Shown: piece by piece, positions 19,458 to 29,363 of the stretch
Numbering within the stretch: the first letter of the stretch is position 1
Layout of the letters: every line of letters starts with the position of its first letter
Source of the DNA: Clostridium sp. KNHs205
Lineage (GTDB): Bacteria; Bacillota; Clostridia; Lachnospirales; Lachnospiraceae
Assembly (NCBI RefSeq): GCF_000702945.1
Contig: NZ_JNLE01000003.1
Coordinates: forward strand, 1,721,501 to 1,785,500
Length of the DNA stretch: 64,000 bases
Direction of reading: 5' to 3'
Position numbers and translations under genes: made by a program
The notes under the pieces: model-generated
Told to the model about the DNA's origin: nothing
Databases searched by the model: none
The model's input: only the letters and a program-made list of their open reading frames with translations

Positions 19458-21674
19458 ATGAGCAGATTGTGGTATGAGAAGCCGGCAGCCTTATGGGAAG
19501 AGGCACTTCCTTTGGGAAACGGAAGAATGGGGGGAATGGTATTTGGCGGTATCAGGGAAGAGCACCTGCAGCTCAATGAGGATAGTGTGTGGTACGGCGG
19601 TTACATTGACCGGAACAATCCCGATGCTCTTAAAAATCTTCCCAAGATCAGAAAGCTGATTTTAGAGGGAAAAATCAGAGAAGCGGAAGAACTGATGATA
19701 TATGCACTGTCCGGGACACCTCAGAGTCAAAGGCCTTATCAGTCTCTGGGAGATCTATATCTGCGTTTTTCCGGAATAGAGGGAGAAACGCAGGCTTATG
19801 AACGCAGTCTTTCTGTATTGGATGCTGTACATTGTGTGAGCTTTCAGGCGGGTTCCGGTAATTATATACGGGAGACTTTTTTCTCCTATCCCGATAATGT
19901 AATGGTAATGAGACTTACCGCAGAGAAAAAGGGCGGAATCTCCTTTTCGGCACTCCTTGTAAGGGAACGTTATTATGATCATGCCCTGGGGATAGACAAG
20001 GATACCATCATGCTGGACGGAAACCTGGGACAGGGCGGGCTGGAATTTGCCATGGCGGTAAAGGCAGTTACAGAAGGCGGTACCTGCGAAGTAATAGGAG
20101 AACACCTTATTGTCAGAGAGGCAGATGCGGTAACACTGTTATTTACTGCAGGGACCACTTTCCGGTTCCCGGATCCAAAAGCAGCACTGGAGGATATACT
20201 TAAGAAAAGTTCAGGGTATTCCTATGAGGAATTAAAGGCCCGTCACATAAAGGATTACAGAGAGCTTTTTCAAAGGGTGGAATTTCAATTAAATGGAGCG
20301 GAGGAAGCAGATAAGCTGCCTACGGATAGACGTTTGGCTGCCCTGCAGGCAGGGAAAGCAGATATAGGCCTTGCAGGACTTTACTTTGATTACGGTCGTT
20401 ATCTGCTTATTTCCTGCAGCCGTGAGGGAAGCCTTCCGGCGAATCTGCAGGGAATCTGGAACAAAGATATGCGCCCGGCCTGGGATTCCAAATATACCAT
20501 AAACATCAATACAGAAATGAATTACTGGCCGGCAGAGGTCTGCAATCTGTCCGAATGCCATACACCGCTCTTTGACCATATTAAGCGAATGGTACCAAAA
20601 GGCAGGAAGACGGCGGAAAAAATGTATGGCTGCCGGGGTTTTGTTGCCCACCATAATACGGATATCTGGGGAGATACGGCAGTTCAGGACCATTGGATTC
20701 CTGGTTCCTACTGGGTGATGGGAGCCGCCTGGCTGTGCACGCATTATTGGATGCATTATGAATATACGGGAGATGACAAATTCCTGGCAGAGGTCTTTCC
20801 AGTGATGAAGGAAGCAGCTTTATTCTTTCTGGATTATATGATAGAGGATAAGGGGTATTTAAAGACCTGTCCCTCTGTTTCGCCGGAGAATATTTACATA
20901 CTGCCGGATGGCACCAGAGGCGCTGTTTCTGCCGGAGTTACCATGGATAACCAGATTCTCAGGGATTTATTCAATCAATGTCAGAAGGCAGCAGAAATCC
21001 TTCATATTCAGGATGAGATTACGGAGCAGATCGGAAAAGCCATAACGCAGCTGGTACCTACAGGAATCGGAAGATATGGACAGATACTGGAATGGGCGGA
21101 GGATTATGAAGAACAGGAGCCGGGGCACAGGCATATCTCTCATTTGTATGGACTTCATCCCTCGGATCAGATAACGGTGGATGGTACACCGGAGTTAGCC
21201 AAAGCTGCCAGTCTGACCCTGGAGAGAAGACTGTCCCATGGAGGGGGTCATACCGGCTGGAGCCGTGCCTGGATCATCAATCTCTATGCCAGGCTGTGGG
21301 ATGGGGAAAAGGCCTTCTATAATCTGGAGCAGCTTTTTTCTAAATCCACACTGCCTAACCTTTTTGACAATCATCCACCTTTCCAGATAGACGGAAACTT
21401 TGGAGGAACCGCAGCTATAGCTGAAATGCTGGTACAGAGTACCATGGAAAGAATCGTACTTTTGCCGGCATTGCCAAAAGCCTGGAGGGATGGAAGCGTA
21501 AAAGGACTGCGTGTAAAGGGAGGAGCCAGTCTTTGCCTGGAATGGCAGGAGGGCTGTTTGACTGGCAGCAGCCTAAAGGCAGACAAAGAACTTCATACCA
21601 CTGTAGTCTATGGAGAGTACAAGGAAGAAATCCATCTAAAGGCAGGAGAAGAAAAACAACTTATGTTCCATTAA
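19458..21674 (+). CDS. GH95 family glycoside hydrolase (alpha-L-fucosidase or alpha-L-galactosidase)
   Basis: A 738-residue enzyme with no signal peptide, hence cytoplasmic. It starts like GH95 enzymes (WYEKPAALWEEALPLGNGRM) with an N-terminal beta domain followed by an (alpha/alpha)6 barrel. Landmarks: HHNTDIWGDT with Asn 400, ILEWAEDYEEQEPGHRHISH with Glu 545, and DNHPPFQIDGNFGG with Asp 645, matching the known GH95 catalytic positions. The family contains fucosidases and L-galactosidases. In a xylan locus an alpha-L-galactosidase acting on grass-xylan side chains is plausible (inference). AAAGGAGA precedes the ATG. Confidence 0.88.
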   Translation: MSRLWYEKPAALWEEALPLGNGRMGGMVFGGIREEHLQLNEDSVWYGGYIDRNNPDALKNLPKIRKLILEGKIREAEELMIYALSGTPQSQRPYQSLGDLYLRFSGIEGETQAYERSLSVLDAVHCVSFQAGSGNYIRETFFSYPDNVMVMRLTAEKKGGISFSALLVRERYYDHALGIDKDTIMLDGNLGQGGLEFAMAVKAVTEGGTCEVIGEHLIVREADAVTLLFTAGTTFRFPDPKAALEDILKKSSGYSYEELKARHIKDYRELFQRVEFQLNGAEEADKLPTDRRLAALQAGKADIGLAGLYFDYGRYLLISCSREGSLPANLQGIWNKDMRPAWDSKYTININTEMNYWPAEVCNLSECHTPLFDHIKRMVPKGRKTAEKMYGCRGFVAHHNTDIWGDTAVQDHWIPGSYWVMGAAWLCTHYWMHYEYTGDDKFLAEVFPVMKEAALFFLDYMIEDKGYLKTCPSVSPENIYILPDGTRGAVSAGVTMDNQILRDLFNQCQKAAEILHIQDEITEQIGKAITQLVPTGIGRYGQILEWAEDYEEQEPGHRHISHLYGLHPSDQITVDGTPELAKAASLTLERRLSHGGGHTGWSRAWIINLYARLWDGEKAFYNLEQLFSKSTLPNLFDNHPPFQIDGNFGGTAAIAEMLVQSTMERIVLLPALPKAWRDGSVKGLRVKGGASLCLEWQEGCLTGSSLKADKELHTTVVYGEYKEEIHLKAGEEKQLMFH

Positions 21675-21722
21675 AATAACATAGGGTATTCTTTTTACCC
21701 CCTAGTCTGATTGCTCAAATAA

Positions 21723-22883
<1,161 letters not shown>

Positions 22884-22961
22884 GTAAGCTGAGCCTTAAT
22901 TCACAGCAGGATTTAAGCAGAACCATAAATATCATTTACCGGGGTATTACAGTTTTTAACC

Positions 22962-22987
22962 GGGTGTGTCTGAAAACTCTTTGCATC
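22962..22987 (+). repeat. Single terminal-repeat copy of the GTGTCTGAAAACT element
   Basis: GTGTGTCTGAAAACTCTTTGCATC matches the left end of the element at 51421-51578, but no matching right end is visible before the AraC gene. It is probably a truncated remnant. Confidence 0.5.
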
Positions 22988-23046
22988 ATTCTGAATACCC
23001 CATTTGTGGTTTTCTGCAAAACCATATTTATGCTGGACTCACCGGA

Positions 23047-23826
23047 TCAATATAATTTCTTACGAAAAGCCCCCGGAGTCAGACCGGTGCTTTTCTTGAA
23101 CTGGCGGATAAAATGGTAGACATCATTATAGCTTAATTCCTGTGAGATCTGTTTGACGGACAGATCCGTTGAAGTCAGAAGAACTTTGGCCTGGGCAATC
23201 TTGGTATTGATTACATCCGTAATACAGGTCACACCAAAGGCTTTTTTATACATTACCTGAAAATATGCATGGGATAAATGAGCCATTTCTGCAAGTTCTT
23301 CCACTGTCCATACTTTTTCGGGAGAATTCAGTATCTGGCTGCGGACGGATAAGAGATCATTATAATGGGGCAGTCCGGTATTTTTCTGCTGCATAATGTC
23401 CCACTGCTCGCCTACTTTAATAAGTAAGATGTAAATAAGGTGGGTAGTAATCCGACTGGAATATTTGTTGCTGGGGGTATCCTCCTGCTGAATGTGGCTA
23501 AGGATGGAATGGATAAGACTATCCTTTGAAATATGAACCGGTACATTCAAAGGAAAGAGCAATTCATTCATGAAAGTATTTTTATCCTTCACAGCAAAAT
23601 GCAGATAATCATCCATATAAGTCAGTCCCGTGGGAAAATATTTGTGAGGAGTATTGCTGTTTATAAGAATGGCAGATGGTACAGTTATGGTATATACACG
23701 ATCGTCAATTACTAATGTACTCGGCGTTTGTATATATAAAAACAGGTAATCTATCAGGCCGTTGGGACGTTCCATTACAAAATCGCTTCCGTGGATGCAA
23801 TCCAGGGCTATATGGTGTATGTACAT
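23047..23826 (-). CDS. AraC-family transcriptional regulator
   Basis: A 259-residue regulator. The start at 23826 is chosen because GAGGGAG lies about 9 bases upstream on the minus strand; an upstream in-frame start at 23883 lacks one. The N-terminal half is a cupin-like sugar-sensing domain (PSAILINSNTPHKYFP). The C-terminal 100 residues hold two helix-turn-helix motifs (VEELAEMAHLSHAYFQVMYK and VKQISQELSYNDVYHFIRQF), ending in the usual TGLTPGAFRKKL. It is convergent with the esterase and divergent from the GH43 gene at 24149, which it may control. Confidence 0.88.
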   Translation of the reverse strand: MYIHHIALDCIHGSDFVMERPNGLIDYLFLYIQTPSTLVIDDRVYTITVPSAILINSNTPHKYFPTGLTYMDDYLHFAVKDKNTFMNELLFPLNVPVHISKDSLIHSILSHIQQEDTPSNKYSSRITTHLIYILLIKVGEQWDIMQQKNTGLPHYNDLLSVRSQILNSPEKVWTVEELAEMAHLSHAYFQVMYKKAFGVTCITDVINTKIAQAKVLLTSTDLSVKQISQELSYNDVYHFIRQFKKSTGLTPGAFRKKLY

Positions 23827-23947
23827 ATTATTTTCTCCCTCAAAAAAATAATCGAATAAATAAAGTTTCAAAGAATATATCAACTATATGCAATTATACA
23901 GCATTGAGGTATGGCAATCAAGTACTTATAATGATAGTATGACTGCC

Positions 23948-23989
23948 GTGCCGGTATTTTTTCAACTACATATTCACGAAAGAGGATAG
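23948..23989 (+). CDS. Possible leader peptide 1 (13 codons)
   Basis: GTG 23948 opens a 13-codon frame whose end (ending HERG, then TAG) is the same as in the two leader frames that follow. There is no clear ribosome site before it. Listed because the tail is shared; low confidence that it is translated. Confidence 0.2.
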   Translation: MPVFFQLHIHERG

Positions 23990-23990
23990 A

Positions 23991-24068
23991 TTGAAAATAA
24001 AAAGCATTTTTCAACTACATATTCAGGAATATCAAATCAATAGATTTGATATTCACGAAAGAGGATAG
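23991..24068 (+). CDS. Possible leader peptide 2 (25 codons, TTG start)
   Basis: TTG 23991 follows AGAGGA with 4-base spacing and opens a 25-codon frame ending HERG-TAG. The next TTG begins one base after the stop, an arrangement suited to translational coupling. Whether it is translated is unknown; it may only be a by-product of duplication. Confidence 0.35.
   Translation: MKIKSIFQLHIQEYQINRFDIHERG
24027..24054 (+). repeat. Perfect palindrome in leader repeat, copy 1
   Basis: GAATATCAAATC, AATA, GATTTGATATTC: a 12-base stem with a 4-base loop, ending about 5 bases before the AGAGGA ribosome site. A folded RNA could modulate access to that site. Confidence 0.8.
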
Positions 24069-24069
24069 A

Positions 24070-24147
24070 TTGAAAATAAAAAAACATTTTCAACTACATA
24101 TTCAGGAATATCAAATCAATAGATTTGATATTCACGAAAGAGGATAG
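24070..24147 (+). CDS. Possible leader peptide 3 (25 codons, TTG start)
   Basis: This near-copy of leader peptide 2 differs at two residues near its N-terminus (KH instead of SI). Its TAG is one base before the ATG of the GH43 lipoprotein, whose AGAGGA ribosome site lies inside its last codons. If translated, it would be coupled to the enzyme gene. Confidence 0.35.
   Translation: MKIKKHFQLHIQEYQINRFDIHERG
24106..24133 (+). repeat. Perfect palindrome in leader repeat, copy 2
   Basis: An identical copy of the palindrome at 24027-24054, exactly 79 bases downstream and just before the ribosome site of the GH43 lipoprotein gene. Confidence 0.8.
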
Positions 24148-24148
24148 A

Positions 24149-25813
24149 ATGAAAAAAATCAGTAAAGCTCTGATAGTCGGGATACCACTGTTTCTGCTGC
24201 TTCTTGCTACTACAGCCTGCAGCGGAGACGGGTTGAACCAAGGAGGAGAAATGGCCGCAGACAGGACCGAATCAAAAGACCTTTTAAAAGATGGACAAAA
24301 AGCGGAAGAAGGCATTCAAAAGGACCTTGAGGAGGAGAAAAGCCAGAATACGGAGGAAAAGCAATTGACTGAAGGAATGGATATCACATTAAAAGGAGCT
24401 CTTAAGAGCTTTGGAAACAAGAATCCGCTAATGACCCAGAGACTGGGAGCTGATCCCTATGCCCTTGTATATCAAGACAGGGTATATATCTATATGACGG
24501 GGGATGTAATAGAATATGACGCTGATAAAAAAGCCAAAAACAACAGCTTTGGCAAAATAAACACTATTAATGTTATTTCGTCATCTGATCTGGTCAACTG
24601 GACAGATCATGGTGCCATCAAAGCGGCAGGCTCTCTGGGAGCTGCTAAATGGGGAAATAATTCCTGGGCACCGGCTGCGGCTTATAAAGAAATAGATGGT
24701 AAACCAAAATTCTTTCTGTATTTTGCCAATGGCGGGAACGGTATCGGTGTTTTAACGGCGGATAGTCCCATCGGGCCATTTACGGATCCCCTGGGTCATG
24801 CCATTGTATCCCGCTCCACACCCAACTGTGCCAATGTGGCCTGGTTGTTTGACCCGGCTGTACTGGTGGATGACGATAACAAGGCTTATCTGTATTTCGG
24901 TGGAGGAATTCCGGGAGAGAATTTTGCAAACCCAGGTACGGGAAGAGCTGTACAACTGGGAGATGATATGATAAGTCTTGCCGGCGATCCGGTGGCCCTT
25001 GATATTCCTTATCTCTTTGAAGATTCAGGTATCAATAAGATTGGAGATACCTATTATTATTCTTATTGCTCCAACTGGAATGTAGACCAGGAGGCAACGG
25101 ATAAGTTAGGTTTTGCCAGTGCAGAAATTGTATATATGACCAGTAAGAATCCATTAGGACCCTTTACCCTCCAGGGCTCCATTCTTAAGAATCCCGGAAT
25201 ATTCTTCGGCTGCTACGGCAATAACCATCATTGTATGTTCCGTTTTAAGGATCAGATGTATATAACGTACCATACACAGATATTGGAACAGCTCTTAAAG
25301 ATAAAGGGCGGTTACCGCTGCACCCATATCGATCCGGTAACAGTAGGGGAGGATGGGCAGATTGAGAAAATCACTGCTACGAAAGGCGGAGTCACACAGG
25401 TGGGAAGCCTGAATCCCTATGAGAAAACAGAAGCTGAGACCATTGGAACCATGGCCGGAATCACCACAGCCCTCCTGGAGGAAAATGGAGAACGGAGCGG
25501 CACTGGCAACATGGCGGTAACGGACATGAAAGAGGGAAGCTGGCTTGCAGTGTACGGAGCCGACTTCTTCGAAAAAGGAGCTGAGAGTTTTACTGCTGCG
25601 GTCAGAGCTTTGGAGGGAAAGCAGGGAGGAATTCAGATACGGCTTGACAGACCGAACGGCGATATCGTCGGATACCTTCCAATAGAAGCGGATTCTTCAG
25701 GAGAGTTCAAAGAAATCAGTACAGAGCTTTATCAAAAGATAACCGGTAAACATGATCTGGTTTTTGTATTTACCGGAGAAGGCTATGAGCTGGATTACTG
25801 GTACTTTCAATAA
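24149..25813 (+). CDS. GH43 arabinofuranosidase/xylosidase with C-terminal CBM6, surface lipoprotein
   Basis: A 554-residue lipoprotein (signal with lipobox TTAC, then an acidic/Lys/Gln linker of about 55 residues). The five-bladed GH43 domain (about 85-420) shows NPLMTQRLGADPYALVYQDR with the base Asp, DPAVLVDDDNKAYLYFGGG and FEDSGINKIGDTYYYSYC with the likely acid Glu. The last 130 residues look like a CBM6 xylan-binding module (TEAETIGTMAGI; the WLAVYGADF stretch). This layout is that of arabinoxylan arabinofuranohydrolases. ATG 24149 follows AGAGGA after the triplicated leader. It would debranch arabinoxylan at the cell surface. Confidence 0.87.
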   Translation: MKKISKALIVGIPLFLLLLATTACSGDGLNQGGEMAADRTESKDLLKDGQKAEEGIQKDLEEEKSQNTEEKQLTEGMDITLKGALKSFGNKNPLMTQRLGADPYALVYQDRVYIYMTGDVIEYDADKKAKNNSFGKINTINVISSSDLVNWTDHGAIKAAGSLGAAKWGNNSWAPAAAYKEIDGKPKFFLYFANGGNGIGVLTADSPIGPFTDPLGHAIVSRSTPNCANVAWLFDPAVLVDDDNKAYLYFGGGIPGENFANPGTGRAVQLGDDMISLAGDPVALDIPYLFEDSGINKIGDTYYYSYCSNWNVDQEATDKLGFASAEIVYMTSKNPLGPFTLQGSILKNPGIFFGCYGNNHHCMFRFKDQMYITYHTQILEQLLKIKGGYRCTHIDPVTVGEDGQIEKITATKGGVTQVGSLNPYEKTEAETIGTMAGITTALLEENGERSGTGNMAVTDMKEGSWLAVYGADFFEKGAESFTAAVRALEGKQGGIQIRLDRPNGDIVGYLPIEADSSGEFKEISTELYQKITGKHDLVFVFTGEGYELDYWYFQ

Positions 25814-25827
25814 CAGAATCCGCAGGG

Positions 25828-27396
25828 ATGGAAAGGCAGGACAGGAAGATGTTCAGTAAGAACCCTATTATATGGTCCGATTATCCGGATCTTGACATTA
25901 TCAGAGTAGAAGACACCTATTACATGATCAGTACTACCATGCACTTTATGCCTGGCGGTGCCATATTAAAGTCGTATGACCTGATCCACTGGGAGATGGA
26001 GAGTTATGTCTATGAGACCCTGGATAATACACCGGGGCAATGTCTGGAAGAAAACAAAAGTATCTACGGCAAAGGAATGTGGGCAGCATCCTTACGCTAT
26101 CATAAAGGCAGTTTTTATGTATGCTTTGTTGCCAATGATACAGGAAAGACTTATCTATACACTGCCAGGGATATCAAAGGACCCTGGAGCAAGCAGTATA
26201 TCGAAGGATTTTATCATGATTGCTCCTTATTGTTTGATGAGGATGACAGAGTGTATATCTTATATGGAAACAAAACCCTGTATCTTACAGAGCTGAACGA
26301 GGAACTGACTGCCCCGAAAGAAGGGGGGCTGCACCGAATTCTTGCCACAGATACCGGGAAGGTGAATCTGGGCTATGAGGGAGCTCATCTTTATAAGATC
26401 AACGGTAGATATTATGTATTTCTCATACACTGGCCGGCGGAAGGAACCAAAAGAAGAACTGAATGCTGCCTGATGTCTGATTCCCTGGAGGGTGAATTTA
26501 CAGGGAGAGATATATTGGATGATGATATGGGTTACCACAATGCCGGAGTTGCTCAGGGTGGTATCGTAGATACACCGGAGGGAGAATGGTATGGTATGCT
26601 CTTTCAGGATCATGGTGCCATTGGCCGGATACCTGTACTGGTGCCAGTACATTGGGAACAGGATTTTCCGGTATTCGGAGTAGATGGAAAGGTTCCCCTT
26701 AAAATAGAAGTACCAAGCACCAGACCGGAGTACCGATACAAGCCCCTGGCAGACAGTGATGACTTTAAGTATCTCCCGGAGGAAGACGGGAAGATTCATT
26801 TAAAGAAGGTTTGGCAGTTTAATCATACACCGGATAACAGTCTTTGGTCGGTAACCGAAGAGCCGGAAGCATATCGTATCCGTACCGGCAAGCTAAGTCC
26901 CAATGTTTTACTTGCTGTCAATACCCTTACTCAGAGGCTCATGGGTCCTGTCAGTGAAACGAGTGTAACGGTCTGTGGCAGCGGCTTAAAGGACGGTGAT
27001 TTTGCGGGAATCTGTGTCTTACAGGGATGTTACGGCTACATAGCACTGACGAAGGAAAAGGAAAACTATTACCTGGTAATGACAGGGAAAGAGCTGACCA
27101 GGGATGAAAGCATATGGGGGCCGGAAGGGGGAGATAAAAACCCCGGAAGGGAATATGAGAGAATTCCCATCAATGGCAGCCAGGTTACTCTTAAAATCAT
27201 CAGTAATTTTGAAAATAATAAGGATGAGGCTGATTTTTATTATTTAAGGGGGCAGGAGTGGTGCAGGCTTGGTATTACGCAGAAGTTGCATTTTCGCCTG
27301 GATCACTTTACCGGAGCCAGGGTAGGACTATTCTGCTATTCCACCAGGTTTACAGGGGGAACAGCTGATTTCAGGCAGTTTACCTTTCACTGTTAA
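25828..27396 (+). CDS. GH43 beta-xylosidase/arabinofuranosidase (GH43_12-like), cytoplasmic
   Basis: A 522-residue enzyme without a signal peptide. Family landmarks: NPIIWSDYPDLDIIRVEDTY near the start, GMWAASLRYHKGSFYVCF, FYHDCSLLFDEDDRVYILYG, and GYEGAHLYKINGRYYVF with the probable acid Glu. A C-terminal beta-sandwich domain follows from about residue 325. It is the second, distinct cytoplasmic GH43 of the locus and would hydrolyse imported arabinoxylo-oligosaccharides. Two starts are possible: ATG 25828 (after GCAGGG) or ATG 25849 (after CAGGAAG), the latter closer to the usual family N-terminus. Confidence 0.88.
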   Translation: MERQDRKMFSKNPIIWSDYPDLDIIRVEDTYYMISTTMHFMPGGAILKSYDLIHWEMESYVYETLDNTPGQCLEENKSIYGKGMWAASLRYHKGSFYVCFVANDTGKTYLYTARDIKGPWSKQYIEGFYHDCSLLFDEDDRVYILYGNKTLYLTELNEELTAPKEGGLHRILATDTGKVNLGYEGAHLYKINGRYYVFLIHWPAEGTKRRTECCLMSDSLEGEFTGRDILDDDMGYHNAGVAQGGIVDTPEGEWYGMLFQDHGAIGRIPVLVPVHWEQDFPVFGVDGKVPLKIEVPSTRPEYRYKPLADSDDFKYLPEEDGKIHLKKVWQFNHTPDNSLWSVTEEPEAYRIRTGKLSPNVLLAVNTLTQRLMGPVSETSVTVCGSGLKDGDFAGICVLQGCYGYIALTKEKENYYLVMTGKELTRDESIWGPEGGDKNPGREYERIPINGSQVTLKIISNFENNKDEADFYYLRGQEWCRLGITQKLHFRLDHFTGARVGLFCYSTRFTGGTADFRQFTFHC

Positions 27397-27429
27397 CAGA
27401 GTAGTTTTAAGCAGATATATGAGGCGCTT

Positions 27430-29283
27430 ATGAAGAGTTTGGGAAAGTTGGTCAGCTTAGCCATCAGAAGCAGGAAATGGCGGCACAATGTTTTTGAGAG
27501 CCTTCTGGAAATACTAAATAACAAAAAGATAAAGAGCAAAATCACTTATGTTTATATATTGTGTGTTCTTCTGCCCACAGTGGTAACTAACCTGATCCTT
27601 TTAGGGAGCAGCTTCCGGTTGTATATCAATGAACGAAATATAAATATTAACAATATTGCGGATTCCGTCAGTCATGACATCGTAAAAGCCCTGGAAAGTG
27701 CAGTCTATGTAACGGTAGATTTATATACCAGTGCCTCCATAAATGATTTTCTTGAAAGAAATTACGAAACGGACAGTGATTATTATGAAGATTACAGAAA
27801 GGTCTTTGACAATTATGTTTTTTATGCAAGTACAAAGCATTTGGTCAATGATATTACTTTCTATTCCGATAATGCAACTATGATAAACGGGGGTAAATAT
27901 TACCGGATAGATTCCATCCAGGAGGATGAATGGTATCAGAAATTCAAAGAGGCGGACACAGATCTTTATGTTTATCCCTATTATCAGAATACCCAGAATA
28001 TCAATAACAAGAAGCGAATGATTTCGGTTATCCGCAGGCTTAATTATCTTGGCGTAAAGGAAAGAGAGAAGATCGTAAAACTGGATCTCAATTATAATCA
28101 AATCAATGAATCCATTAACAGTTCAGCCTTTGACACTAAGGTTTATCTGTGCAACCAGGACAGAATTATATTTACCAATGATCCGGAAGAGGGGAATCTT
28201 AATAATGATTACCCTATAAGCACCCTTGGTGACCGGAAGGATATCCAGGCTACCCGCAAGTTCAGTGTATACGGCATTGACTGGGAGGTATATGTTACTG
28301 GTTATAAGGCGGATTTCATGGCCTATCTTAAAAGAAATCTGTGGCTGATGTCAGTGCTTTTTCTGGCAGATGCTCTGATACCTGCTGTTATGCTGGCGTT
28401 GTTCAGCAACTCCATAACCAGAAGAATACTGCTTTTAGGGGAGTATCTGGAGAAGGTAAGGAATGAGAACTTTGAACTGCTGCCTTACGGAGATGGAAAG
28501 GATGAGATTGGAGACTTACTGGTCAATTACAATCATATGACACTTAGAATGAAGACCTTTATTGAAAATGAATTAAAAAGTAAATTAGAGCAGCAGGAAT
28601 TGGTAATGGCAAGACAGCAGGCAGAACTACAGGCACTTTCCAGCCAGATCAATCCACATTTTCTGTTTAATGTGCTGGAGAGTATCCGGATGCACAGTGT
28701 TCTTAAAGGAGAAGAAGAAACTTCAAGGATGATTGAAAGCCTTGCGAAGCTAATGCGAAAAAGTGCCGACTGGGGGACGGATAATATTACGCTGGAACAG
28801 GAAATCGGATTTACCAGGGATTATCTGGAACTGCAAAAGTATCGTTATGGTGATGGGTTTCATTATAAAATCAAATTAGAGGAACAATTCTATTCCTTAA
28901 GGATACCAAGCCTGGTGCTGGTAACCTTTGTTGAAAATTCCTGTGTCCACGGATTGAACAGGCCTGGGCATAACGGCTCGATCTTTTTATCCGGTTATGA
29001 AAAGGATGGATATTTCTATCTGGAAATTGAGGATACAGGAATCGGAATGGACGAAGTACAGGTAAGGAAATATGAAAAGCGGCTGAATGAAGCCGGAATT
29101 CAGGAATTGCAGAAATCAGGGAGTCTTGGAATGTTGAATGCCAGTATCCGTCTGAGGAAATTCTGCGGAGAGGGAACCCGTATCTTAATAGAAAGTGAAC
29201 CAGGAGAAGGAACCTGTATTATTATTCGATTACCATCGGATTATATGTACAGAAACCAGGCTGGTACAAGGGATATGAATTAA
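27430..29283 (+). CDS. YesM/LytS-type sensor histidine kinase
   Basis: A 617-residue membrane kinase. The first membrane segment is about residues 37-62, followed by an extracellular sensor of about 230 residues and a second segment near 298-322. A HAMP linker, coiled coil, and the His_kinase domain follow, with phosphoacceptor His 410 in QINPHFLFNVLES. The ATPase domain has the N-box FVENSCVHG and glycine box DTGIGMDEVQ. It is the partner of the response regulator encoded 80 bases downstream. Such pairs commonly sense extracellular sugars or oligosaccharides; the ligand here is not known. Confidence 0.92.
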   Translation: MKSLGKLVSLAIRSRKWRHNVFESLLEILNNKKIKSKITYVYILCVLLPTVVTNLILLGSSFRLYINERNININNIADSVSHDIVKALESAVYVTVDLYTSASINDFLERNYETDSDYYEDYRKVFDNYVFYASTKHLVNDITFYSDNATMINGGKYYRIDSIQEDEWYQKFKEADTDLYVYPYYQNTQNINNKKRMISVIRRLNYLGVKEREKIVKLDLNYNQINESINSSAFDTKVYLCNQDRIIFTNDPEEGNLNNDYPISTLGDRKDIQATRKFSVYGIDWEVYVTGYKADFMAYLKRNLWLMSVLFLADALIPAVMLALFSNSITRRILLLGEYLEKVRNENFELLPYGDGKDEIGDLLVNYNHMTLRMKTFIENELKSKLEQQELVMARQQAELQALSSQINPHFLFNVLESIRMHSVLKGEEETSRMIESLAKLMRKSADWGTDNITLEQEIGFTRDYLELQKYRYGDGFHYKIKLEEQFYSLRIPSLVLVTFVENSCVHGLNRPGHNGSIFLSGYEKDGYFYLEIEDTGIGMDEVQVRKYEKRLNEAGIQELQKSGSLGMLNASIRLRKFCGEGTRILIESEPGEGTCIIIRLPSDYMYRNQAGTRDMN

Positions 29284-29363
29284 CGGGTCATTCGGCTGGT
29301 CTGATAACCGTTTAAAGTACTTTTGATTCCTTGCACTGGTTTGTTGAAAAGGGGGAGGTCATT

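Larger units (their letters stand above)
23958..24148 (+). repeat. 79-bp tandem repeats of a translation-initiation region
   Basis: One shortened copy and two full copies of a 79-base unit end exactly at the start of the GH43 lipoprotein gene. Each ends in GAAAGAGGATAGA followed by TTG (23991, 24070) or the real ATG (24149). The two full copies contain a perfect 12-base palindrome that the first lacks. The unit looks like a duplicated 5' leader with ribosome site and start codon. Confidence 0.9.
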
